Below are positions 55,711-64,000 of a DNA stretch of 64,000 nt, piece by piece (position 1 is the stretch's first letter; each line of letters starts with the position of its first letter). Below the pieces are notes generated by a model. The model was not told the origin of the DNA, made no database searches, and saw only the letters and a program-made list of their open reading frames with translations. This DNA is from Candidatus Mycoplasma haematohominis (lineage in GTDB: Bacteria > Bacillota_I > Bacilli_A > Mycoplasmatales > Mycoplasmoidaceae): the NCBI RefSeq assembly GCF_902712995.1, contig NZ_CACTIB010000031.1, positions 124,001-188,000 of the forward strand. Direction: 5' to 3'. The translations under genes and the position numbers were made by a program.

Positions 55711-55790
55711 GTATTTATATTGAGGAATAAATATGAGTTCTTAAGTTGAATTTGTCAGTTGTTTCTTTGTTAATTAAAAGATTGATGTTG

Positions 55791-55868
55791 TGTTTCAATA
55801 CGTTGTTTCAATACGTTGTTTCAATACGTTGTTTCAATACGTTGTTTCAATACGTTGTTTCAATACGT
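55791..55868 (-). repeat. 13-bp tandem array, 6 units
   Basis: Six copies of TGTTTCAATACGT (first to last perfect), 80 bases upstream of the GTG at 55710. Flanks match the other arrays. Confidence 0.95.
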
Positions 55869-56040
55869 TTCATTGATTGTGAAAATCCTAAATGGTAGTT
55901 TTTGAATTTATTTCCGCTTTTTTATATAGAGATTTTTTTGAAATTAGAAATGGTGTAGATAGTTATTTTTTTTGATCTTAAAGTGGCAATTAAATAGGTA
56001 AACTTTGGCAAAAAACAAATATTTTGGTAGATATATCAGT

Positions 56041-56997
56041 TTATTTTCCGTCTGCAGAACAATATCTTGCAGCGTCCTCTTTTTCATTTTGATCTTTATT
56101 GTCTTTTTCATAGAAATCTTTGCACGCTCTATTTAGTGATTGGTTTTGTAATTTATCATCTCAGCCTTCCTGTACTTTTTTAAACTGTTCACTTAAAGGA
56201 TAAGCGCTGCTTTCATCGGCTTGATCTTTTTGGAATCTATATTTGTAGGATCATTTTCATCATTCCTCGCTATAGTCATAGACTACATATTTATTTGTCT
56301 GAATATTTTTAAATTTACTTTTATCTGCTTGTTTCTTTTTTGCTTGTTCTAGAGTCATGTAAGTTATCGATTGCGTTTGTTCGTTTTCAGTAGGAAAAGT
56401 TGCCTTTTCCATTTTTGAAATTTTTCCATTTGAACCTTTTTCATTCGGATCTTTACCATCTATTGAACACATCAACCAGAATAAGTCTTTGTATTCTCTG
56501 TATTTAGATGCATTACTTGAGACATATTTACAAAATTGATTTATATGAATTGCTTTACTTAAACTTCGAATAGGCTCCTTAGAAAATCCTTTTTTAAACC
56601 GTACTTTTTTTGCAGCGATGTCTTGATTTTTCATTATGTAGATTCTTATTTCGTATATTGAATCTCATCATGCTTGTTCGTCTTGTGCATACGCTAATTT
56701 ATTTGAATATCTCTTAGGTTCACCCATCATAAATGCAGAATATGGCGACATCGTTTGTGTTGTAGCAGTTGTACTTTTTCTTGGATCAACATTGGTACTA
56801 TTGCCTTTATAAGCTACTGTTTCAGTCTTTTTTCTAATGGGCGTTACATTGAAAGAACTACTATCTAATGTAGATAATTCATCAGAATCACCCGTCATAA
56901 ATAAGTAGAGTCTTAAGAACTCATTGAAATAAATACCAATAGCTGAATTTCCGCCTATAGCAGCAACGCTCAATGTCATTTTTGTCTCTCTGAGCAT
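56041..56997 (-). CDS. Family III surface protein, subgroup IIIb (318 aa)
   Basis: ATG at 56997, TATAAG 20 bases upstream (57018..57023). Nearly identical to 49812..50774 over the first 85 residues (VDPR box, TPIRKKTE). INQFCKYVSS, LFWLMCSIDGKDP, ATFPTENEQ linker, YMTLEQAKKK, WWKWSYKYRF, SLNRACKDFYEK and AARYCSADGK (Trp replaced by Ala). 13-bp x6 array upstream. Function unknown. Confidence 0.87.
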
Positions 56998-57095
56998 TGT
57001 TTTGGTATGAGTGTGTACTTATATTGAGTAATAAATATGAGGGCTTAAATTTGATTTATTAGATGTTTTCTTAGTAATTAAATAGGTTTGTTTAT

Positions 57096-57173
57096 TGTGT
57101 CTCAGTATTGTGTCTCAGTATTGTGTCTCAGTATTGTGTCTCAGTATTGTGTCTCAGTATTGTGTCTCAGTAT
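57096..57173 (-). repeat. 13-bp tandem array, 6 units
   Basis: Six copies of TGTGTCTCAGTAT, one base different from the 50876 unit (TGTCTCTCAGTAT). 98 bases upstream of the ATG at 56997. Confidence 0.95.
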
Positions 57174-57333
57174 ATTTCACGACTCTCAAAAATTTGAAAT
57201 AGTAGTTTTTGAATTTATTTTCGATTTTTTATGTAGGACTTTTATCGAAATTAGAAATGATGTTGATAGTTATTTTTTTGTTTTTTAAAGTGTCAATATA
57301 GCTAGGTTTATCTAATATTTCTGGTTAACTTGC

Positions 57334-57647
57334 TTATATAAAACTTTTTTCTAGTTTTTCATAGAAATCCATGTTTTCGAACAAGACTTCAAATTTAGAA
57401 AAATCAAGCTTATTTTCTTTTTTAATTAAATCTTCGACAGTAGAATTTTTAATATTTTCTTAATTTTTATTTTTGAAGTTTTGCTGTCGAAAGCAGTTAC
57501 TTTTAGTTTGGCATCAAAGTAAGATATGAATCTATCTTGAACAGTAAGTGTGTGACCCAAAACTTCTGTGTTGTGCTTAGATAGTTCTTTTTTATCTAAG
57601 CATTCTTAAAAAATAATTTCTGCCAGTTTTTCTAATGAGACTTTCAT
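57334..57647 (-). pseudogene. Decayed copy of the 53150 orphan gene
   Basis: ATG at 57647 (MKVSLEKLAEIIF), then an in-frame TAA at codon 14. Homology continues (ECLDKKELSKH, VQDRFISYFDAKLKVTA) and, after a frameshift near the A-rich run around 57440, resumes as STVEDLIKKENKLDFSKFEVLFENMDFYEKLE to TAA at 57334. At least two lesions, so not functional. Its relative is 53150..53434 on the other strand. Confidence 0.6.
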
Positions 57648-57720
57648 ACATTTAATAAATATGTGAACTTAGTTTTTTCAGGACTTAATTATTCAAAAAT
57701 CAATATTTAAAGATTCAGAG

Positions 57721-58269
57721 ATGGCTATACAAAAGATAGATTTGCCTTTTATATTGAAACAACTTTATTGATTGGAAAAGTTCTGAATTTCAATACTTCT
57801 TTTTAGCACCTTAACTTGCATTCCTTTTGTTACAGGTTGATTTAATGTGAACAATATTTTTTCTCCTTCTTTTATTATCGTTTACGCTATTTTTTGAATT
57901 GTCGCTTTTTCTGTTTTTATATTAGACCTCTTTAAATGCTTTACTCTGAAATCCAACATAAATTTCATACTTGAAGTCAATTCACAGGATCTAAATTCTG
58001 AGGAAGTTAAACTGCTTAGAAAAATAAAAAGAGGGATTATTTCTATACTGATTTCAGTTCTAATAGGAGTTTTTGTCAGAGCAACTATTTATATATTGTT
58101 TATTTTTGCATTTCTAACACTTAACCCTTTCACAATATTGTCTGTTATAGAAGCTGGGATGGAGCTATTTCTTAGAGTAGTTTTCATTTTTGTTATCAAT
58201 AAGAATGTTGATAGAACTAACTTTTCCTATGCAGCAAAAAGAGAGTTATTTGTAAAAAATCAAATTTAG
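57721..58269 (+). CDS. Four-helix membrane protein (182 aa)
   Basis: MAIQKIDLPFILKQLYWLEKFW start, then hydrophobic segments at about residues 20-40, 50-72, 112-140 and 150-172. The loop NSQDLNSEEVKLLRKIKRGI matches NNPDVNSGELKVLKKIKGGV of the paralogue at 59023..59526. Charged C-terminus. No transporter motif. It and its paralogue bracket 58395..58901 on the plus strand. Function unknown. Confidence 0.8.
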
Positions 58270-58394
58270 AAAAAAGTAGTTAGTTATCTTGAAATTAAAG
58301 CAATAGAAATTATCGATTTTTCTTTATTTTTTTTAAAGTAATTATTAACTTAGAAAAATGCGATAGGATTTCTTATATATGTTTCAAAAATTTA

Positions 58395-58901
58395 ATGACT
58401 ACTTCTAGTAAATTATTAGTCGGGGGTTCTGCAACTACTTTAGCTGCCGCTGGTACTGGCGTTGTTGTTTGAAAAACTCAGGGCTCTTCAATTAATACTT
58501 CAAATCATCAAATACCACCGGGTTTATTGGAGCAGATTGGTGATCAATTAAGTTCAGAAGGACTTACTTATAAGGGAACAGACAAGAATTCAATGAAAGA
58601 GAAATTAGGGGAATCGGATTCTGCTTGATACCTAAATGCTAAAAATAATGCTCGGGAAATAAACGTTTTTTTAAAAATACACGATAATGATACATCAAAA
58701 TATGTAACTACTGATGATGTAGATTCTGCTGTTAAAAAAGATGCAAATGCATTAGAGAAAGTTTCAGTTTGAATTACTAATTGATGTGAATGGGTAAAAG
58801 ACAAAACAAAAAATGATTTGTTGAAATTTGGTTTAGGAGAAAATTATTTAGAACGTGTTCCAGAACTTTTTAAAAAATTATGTTTTGCCAAAGAAACCTA
58901 A
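58395..58901 (+). CDS. Orphan anchored protein, family I-like tail (168 aa)
   Basis: Anchor about residues 7-26 (LLVGGSATTLAAAGTGVVVW) in the style of family I. The body has no LNKVC box. The C-terminal third has WITNWCEWVK and, about 30 residues on, LFKKLCFAKET, matching the WC...FKKVCF ending of the short proteins 9385 and 16529. Suggests a distant single-module member transplanted into the family III region. Function unknown. Confidence 0.78.
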
Positions 58902-59022
58902 TTTAATTTGTTAGGTGCTTAATTTTTGTTCTGTTCACTAGAACAGAAAATTTGTAGTTAAAGGTTAATTTTTTGCTTTTAAATGGTTGTTGTTTTCTGT
59001 TAAACTTTACGGTCTTTATCGT

Positions 59023-59526
59023 ATGTCAGGAAAGAGCTTTAGTCAAACAGATGTACCTTTCATACTTAGGAGGTTGCGCTCTCTGGAAATATTTTGACTT
59101 GTATGTTTCATTATTGCTTCCATTATGACTTCTATTTCATTCTTAGGAAACAAGCTTGGTTTTTTAATCATACCTCTTTTTATTATTGCAGTAGTATTTG
59201 CTATCGGCGCCTTTATAGCCAACATAATTAAGTGCTACAAGTTGATTTCTAACGTAAAGTTTTTTATTATTTCCAATAATCCAGATGTAAATTCTGGAGA
59301 GTTAAAGGTATTGAAAAAAATCAAGGGGGGGGTTAGTTTAATTTTGATTTTTGTTATTGTTGCATTTATTTTTAATCTTGTTAGGGGAGCGCTTATTAAA
59401 GATACAACGGCACAGGCTTATGTATCGATTGCTGTTGTTCTTCTTGAAAACTTACTAAAAGCGATATTCGCTTTTGTTATTCATCAGAATATTAAGAAAG
59501 AGAATTTGTCTAGTGAAGATGATTAA
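59023..59526 (+). CDS. Four-helix membrane protein with a G8 tract (167 aa)
   Basis: ATG at 59023 (MSGKSFSQTDVPFILRRL) aligns with the 57721 start. Hydrophobic segments at about residues 22-45, 48-72, 105-125 and 135-155. KKIKGGV is encoded through eight consecutive G (59325..59332), which is in frame. Loss or gain of a G would truncate it in the third helix. The paralogue has KRGI without a G run. Function unknown. Confidence 0.8.
59325..59332 (+). repeat. Poly-G tract (G8) inside a membrane-protein gene
   Basis: Eight consecutive G covering the end of a Lys codon, two Gly codons and the start of a Val codon in 59023..59526. The longest G run in the window. Gene in frame (ON) here. Confidence 0.92.
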
Positions 59527-59551
59527 GCTTAATTTATAAGTAGCAGATAAT

Positions 59552-60538
59552 TTAGTTATTTTTTTCTCCTTCTATAGAACAATACCTTCAGGCATCTTCT
59601 GTTTCGTTATCAGAATTGGAACTACTTTCGTAGAAATCTTTACATACTTTATTTAAAGAGTTGTCGTTTGTTAGTTTTTCATCTCAGTTAACTGTTATGT
59701 TTTTGAATTTGTCGCTTAATGGAAAAGCACTGTTTTCGTTAGTTTTGTCTTTTTGTAATCTATATTGATAGGATCATTTCCATCATTCTTCACTATAGTC
59801 GTATACTACAAACTTGTCTTTGTTTACTTTAAATCTATCTTTATCTGCTTGTTTCTTTTTGGCTTGTGATAAGGTCATAAATTCAATTTCTTGTTCTTGG
59901 TTGTTATCTGTTGGAAATTTAGCCTTTTCTGCTGTGGATATGATTTTTGTTGCCTCTCTTTTTTCAGATGGTCTTTTTCCGTCTTCAGAGCAAATTAATC
60001 AGAATAAATCAGTGTATTTGTCGTAGTGTCAAGCGCTACCGTAAACTTTGTAACAAAATTGGTTTATGTAAACTTCCTGTTTTAAATCTCAAATTATGCT
60101 TTTGTCGAACCCTTCTTTGAATCTCACTCCATCACGAAAGATATCTTGATTCTCTAGCATGTACATTCTTTGCTTGTAGATTGATTTTCATCAATTTTCA
60201 TTTTCTTTTCAGTTAGCTAATTTATTTCTATGGGCTTTTACTCTTCTTAAATCTCAAAGTGTATGGGTTGTATATGTACTATCTGAAATTTTTGAATTAA
60301 TAGTGTTTTTGGAAGATCTCGGATCAAATGAAGTTTTTTCTCCTTTTAATTTAAATGCTTTAGGTTTTTTCCTTGTTGGGGCTATTAATTCAATAGAAGT
60401 ATTGTCTATAGTCTTTGTTTCCTCAGAAGTTTCTATATTTAGTAAGTACATTTTTAAAAATTCATTAATTGACACTCCTAATGTCGCATTTCCTCCTGCA
60501 GCGGCAACTGTTAGGGTAATTTTTGATTCTGTAAGCAT
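59552..60538 (-). CDS. Family III surface protein (328 aa)
   Basis: ATG at 60538. Anchor AAAGGNATLGVSINEFLKMYLL, FDPR box, INQFCYKVYG, LFWLICSEDGKRP, AKFPTDNN linker, MTLSQAKKK, WWKWSYQYRL, SLNKVCKDFYES and AWRYCSIEGEKNN with Trp restored (UGA). No 13-bp array upstream. First of the last group of three. Function unknown. Confidence 0.86.
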
Positions 60539-60641
60539 TTTTTTGGTTTTTAAAAAGGTTGTGCGAATTTATCCAAGAAAATAATTTTTTCTAAATTTAA
60601 TTTATTTTTTGGAGAATAAATATCGTCCCTTAAATGTTTAA

Positions 60642-61631
60642 TTAGTCTTTTTTGCCTGTTGCAGAACAATATCTCCAAGCGTCTTCTGTTTCGTCTGATT
60701 GTTTTGGTTCAGCTTCATAGAAATCTTTACATACTTTGTTCAGGGCAGTTGATGAATTTAGCGATTCATCTCAACCAGAAATTACTTTCTTAAATTTTTC
60801 AGTCATAGGAAAAGCATTATCTTCGTCATTCAAGTCTTTCTTTAATCTGTATTGATAAGACCAATTTCATCATTCAGGTTTTCAGTCGTAAACAACAAAT
60901 TTATTTTTTTCTGTAACTTTTATTCTTTCTATATCTGATTTCTTTTTCTTAGCTTGTTCAAGTGTCATGAAGATAATTTCTTGTTCGGAGCTACCTTCTG
61001 TAGGAAAATTTGCTTTTTCAGCTTGTGAAATGATTGATCCAGAATTATTGTTTTCAGGGTCTTTTCCGTCTATAGAACAAAGTAATCAGAACACATCTTT
61101 GTATTTGTTGTATTGAGTAGAGCTTTCGTACATCAAATAACAGAATTGATTTATGTGAACTTCTTGATTTAGATTTCAAATTACTTTTCTGCTAAATCCT
61201 TCTTTAAACTTCCAATCTGAAGTTGAAAAATCTTGATTTTCTAACATGTATTTTCTTTGTTCGTAATTTGATTCCCATCATGATTTATTTTCTTTTCAAA
61301 TTATTAATTTGCTTTTGTATTTCTCTATGTGTCTGGTTCTAAAAAGAGGATGATAATTGCTAGCATAACCCATATTCATTGTCGCTAGACCTGTATCTGC
61401 AACTGTTCTAGGATCAAATGGTTTTTTGCTTGATTCATCGAAAGATGATGCTTTCGGTCTTTTTCTTTTTGGAGCTATGGTTTTTATCTCATAGTTTTCA
61501 AGAACAGATACTTCCTCTGATTGATCTAGGCTGAGTAGGTATATTTTCAGTAACTCATGTCCGGAAACACCTAAAAATGAGTTAATTCCTACAACAGCAA
61601 CACCTATTGTTATCTTAGATTCGGTAAGCAT
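60642..61631 (-). CDS. Family III surface protein (329 aa)
   Basis: ATG at 61631. Anchor VVGINSFLGVSGHELLKIYLL, the GVSGHE form of the left group rather than GVSINE. FDPR box, INQFCYLMY, VFWLLCSIDGKDP, AKFPTEGSSE linker, MTLEQAKKK, WWNWSYQYRL, ALNKVCKDFYEA and AWRYCSATGKKD; the Trp of WRYC is TGG. Function unknown. Confidence 0.86.
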
Positions 61632-61738
61632 AATCCCTATTTTTTTGGGGTTTCTGCGTTTATCTAAGAAAGGCTACTTGCGAGATTAAATATGAATTAT
61701 TAGAGATTTTTGACGAATGATTGGTGGACTTTTAGGAA

Positions 61739-62734
61739 CTAATTAGATTGTTTGCCTTCAATAGAACAATACCTTCAAGCATCTTCTGTTTCATCATCAG
61801 AACTGGAGCTACTTTCGTAGAAATCTTTACATGCTTTATTTAAAGCAGTTTCATCATTTGCTTTTTCATCTCAGTCTTTTGTGATTTTTCTAAATTTCTC
61901 ACTAAGAGGAAAAGCGCTGTTTTCGCTTGATTTATCTTTTTGTAATCTATATTGGTAAGATCATTCTCATCAATCTTTTTTTCAGTCTCAGACAACGAAT
62001 TTATTTTTTTCGGCAACCTTAATTTTTTCTTTATCTTCTGGTTTCTTTTTTGCTTGTTCTAAAGTCATGTAAGTGATTTCTTTTTCTCCAGAATTATCTA
62101 TTGGGAATTTAGCTTTCTCAGCGCTAGAAACTTCTTTTTCGGGTTCATCTTTCTCTGGATTTTTTCCGTCTATGGAGCAAATTAGTCAGAATAAATCTTT
62201 GTATTTATTAAATTGCGTGCCACTTCCATAGAGCACGTAACAAAATTGATTAATGTAGACTTCTGATTTGAAGTTTGTGTATCAAATTACAAGACTGCTA
62301 AATCCTTCTTTAAATTGCAATCCATCTGTAGAAGAAGCACGATTTTGTATCATGTATTTCCTTTGTTTGTAAGTATTTTCTCATCAATCTTTATTTTCGT
62401 TTCATATTGGAAGTTTTGCTCTGTATTTGCTTATGTGAGATAACTCATAAGCCGTGTGACTTATATAGCTACGACTATTAATGTTTGTTGGATTAGTTCC
62501 TTTTACTGCTCTTGGATCTAAATTTGATTCACTTCCTTCCTTAAAAGAAGCAGTTGCAACTTTTATTCTTGTGGGTTGTATAGTTTTTATATTGTCATTG
62601 CCAACAAATTGAACTTCTTCTGATTCATTTCTACCTAACAAATAAATTCTTAATAATTCATTTATAGAAACTCCTAAAGCAGAGTTACCTCCAGCAGTGG
62701 CAACCGCTATCGTAATTTTCGTTTCTGTAAGCAT
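61739..62734 (-). CDS. Family III surface protein (331 aa)
   Basis: ATG at 62734 chosen over ATG 62758 because MLTETKITI matches the family. Anchor ATAGGNSALGVSINELLRIYLL, LDPR box, INQFCYVLYG, LFWLICSIDGKNP, AKFPIDNSGEKE linker, MTLEQAKKK, WWEWSYQYRL, ALNKACKDFYES and AWRYCSIEGKQSN. Rightmost family III gene. Function unknown. Confidence 0.86.
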
Positions 62735-62901
62735 GGCATATATTTTTTTGGCTCCCAATTATGTTTTTCATATCAATAAATAAGAATTTTTTATTTAATT
62801 ATTAGTTTTTCAATTACCTACGAGGTGTACTTTTTGCAATAACAGTTTTTAAGTATCTAAAAGTTAATTGTGTGGATATTGAAATATATTGGATCTTTGG
62901 C

Positions 62902-63567
62902 TTATTTTTGATCATGTCAATTAGATTTACTGCTTGATATTTTTTGTTGATACGGCCAACTTGGATCTATACTTTCATCATTTTCAGATATAGAACAAGC
63001 TACTCATGCATCTCGGAAATATCTTGCTTCTTTTTCATCTTGTTGAGTTGCACTGTCCTTATCATTTAAAAACTTCTTAACCATTATTTGTCAATGATTC
63101 TTATGATCTGATTTACCAAAGACAAATCTGGATAGGTTTCTACATTCTTGATAGAAGTTTTTCATGAATTCTTGTACTGAATCTTGTGTATCAAGAGCTT
63201 TGATTCCTTCTTTTGATTTATCTTCGCTTTCTGGCTTATTCTTCAATACATTTTCAGCTATTAACAAATTGAATCTATAACTTTTTAAAGAATCTCTCTC
63301 TTTATACAGTTTTGCGAACCTATCTCTTCAATCGCCTCTTTTATTTTCTTCTAGTTGCTCATAATTTTCTGCAGTTGTATCCCTCAATTTACTTCCAAAA
63401 ATTTCTTTAAATGTATAGCTAGTCTGTCGATTCGAATTTACTTTGAATGTATTATAAAAATTTTCTGATTGTAGTTTGCTTTTTACTTGTGTTGTAGTGG
63501 CTGCACTAGATGAAATAACCGCTACTGCACCGCCTCCTAGTTTTGCAGCTGGTGGAATTAGTTGCAT
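62902..63567 (-). CDS. Family IV anchored protein (221 aa)
   Basis: ATG at 63567. Anchor about residues 5-26 (PPAAKLGGGAVAVISSSAATTT). AENYEQLEENKRGDWRDRF, LKSYRFNLL, FYQECRNLSRFVFG, HWQIMVKKFL, ARYFRDAWVACS and WPYQQKIS follow in the same order as 2035..2736 and 28184..28789. UGA encodes several of the Trp. A G6 run lies about 41 bases upstream (63608..63613). Function unknown. Confidence 0.83.
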
Positions 63568-63635
63568 GTTAGATAGAAGTTCTGAAAATTATTAAGTTTT
63601 TTTAACTGGGGGGCTTAATCGCTTTTATTGAAATC

Positions 63636-63866
63636 TTATAAATTAAAGAAACTTTTGTCTTTTTCTTTATTTTCTCTTTCTTCTCATCCTCATAAATTTT
63701 TATGAGTTTCTTTTAATGGGTCACTTTTAGGTTTTGGCTCCTCATCTTTTCTTTCTGTTTCAATTTGCTCTGTATTGTTTGATGATTTGCTTTGTGATAT
63801 TCAATAAGAACTTCCAATAGTTGTGGGAATCACTATAGTTCCTGCAGCAATAGCTCTGCTATTCAT
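63636..63866 (-). CDS. Small anchored protein (76 aa)
   Basis: ATG at 63866. Short hydrophobic start (RAIAAGTIVIPTTIGSSYWI) followed by a highly charged Lys/Glu-rich tail with WGWEERENKEKDKSFF near the end; both Trp before and after Gly are UGA. Lies 18 bases after the stop of the gene entering from the right edge. Could be a complete small protein or the N-terminal remnant of a longer one. Function unknown. Confidence 0.6.
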
Positions 63867-63884
63867 AGAGTTATTTTCTGAGAA

Positions 63885-64000
63885 TTAGTTATTGTGTCCA
63901 GTAATTAATAAATCTCTGTAGTACTCATATCTCTTATTAGCTAATTCAATCTCTCTCGGTATTCCTTTTTCTAAGTCTTCGCATAGCTCTCTTAGTTTAT
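63885..64000 (-). CDS. Unknown protein, 3' end only
   Basis: The last 38 codons of a minus-strand gene that starts beyond the window. KLRELCEDLEKGIPREIEL, then ANKRYEYYRDLLITGHNN and TAA. Charged and probably helical, with one Cys. Not assigned to a family from this fragment. Confidence 0.6.
   Translation of the reverse strand, partial: KLRELCEDLEKGIPREIELANKRYEYYRDLLITGHNN

Noticed and set aside
50876..57173. Possible CRISPR arrays
   Set aside because: Units are 13 bp, directly abutting, with no spacers, and each lies upstream of a paralogous gene.
433..62734. Reading the genes as hundreds of short ORFs or widespread pseudogenes
   Set aside because: UGA falls at conserved Trp positions, is exchanged with TGG between paralogues, and the joined frames keep family motifs to a common TAA/TAG.
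1..64000. tRNA or rRNA genes
   Set aside because: No cloverleaf-like or rRNA-like segment was recognised in the spacers; I could not run a covariance search.
1..64000. Naming the species
   Set aside because: The code, AT richness and paralogue-dominated layout fit a haemotropic mycoplasma, but nothing here fixes the species without a database search.

Overview
The window comes from a wall-less mollicute, most likely a haemotropic mycoplasma (haemoplasma). It is clearly AT-rich. UGA must be read as tryptophan: at the conserved W-x-Y-C position of one paralogous family most copies use TGA while two (48710..49696 and 60642..61631) use TGG, and in another family TGG (4460..5206, 19385..20146) alternates with TGA. 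Read with genetic code 4, the many broken ORFs join into long tandem genes. Almost everything is paralogous, single-anchor, presumably surface-exposed protein with no named family. No rRNA, tRNA, CRISPR array or housekeeping gene is visible. Species is not assigned. All CDS coordinates below include the stop codon and use code 4.

Layout. (1) 1..221: tail of a family II gene. (2) 355..20973: family I, about twenty mostly plus-strand genes. The typical member is about 250-290 aa: an N-terminal glycine-rich hydrophobic anchor, then two copies of a Trp/Cys module. Short single-module members are interspersed, together with several visible casualties (frameshifts, a nonsense codon, a poly-G OFF gene and two deletion scars). 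Minus-strand genes interrupt at 2035..3396 and 7505..8281. (3) 21141..28179: six family II genes (362-381 aa). (4) 28184..28789: a family IV gene convergent with family II, with only a few bases between the stops. (5) 28922..62734: twenty family III genes (318-332 aa), all minus strand. They are broken by islands: a 1.4-kb repeat-rich gap plus a polytopic membrane protein (33181..35453), a divergent duplicated pair of 'three-helix membrane protein + HsdM-like methyltransferase' cassettes (38872..42662), a trypsin-like DUF31-type protease (42781..44232), and plus-strand orphans (52440..53434, 57721..59526). (6) 62902..64000: another family IV gene and two further minus-strand genes, the last cut by the window edge.

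How it fits together. Families I and III, though unrelated at their N-termini, share one module: W(W)..[ST]Y..R, then 42-47 residues later a Cys in a (L)N.[VF]C...[YF] context, then 21-24 residues later a second Cys, usually as W-x-[YFM]-C. Family IV ends in a similar AWVGCS box. This suggests one superfamily of module-built surface antigens. The locus carries contingency devices: G7/G8 runs inside three genes (one OFF at 10679..10685) and 13-bp tandem arrays of 4-7 units upstream of four family III genes. Block duplications, such as 8554..11481 copied as 15707..18606, together with partial gene scars, show ongoing expansion and loss. The protease could act on host or self surface proteins, and the HsdM-like proteins have lost the usual catalytic motif, but both roles are inference.
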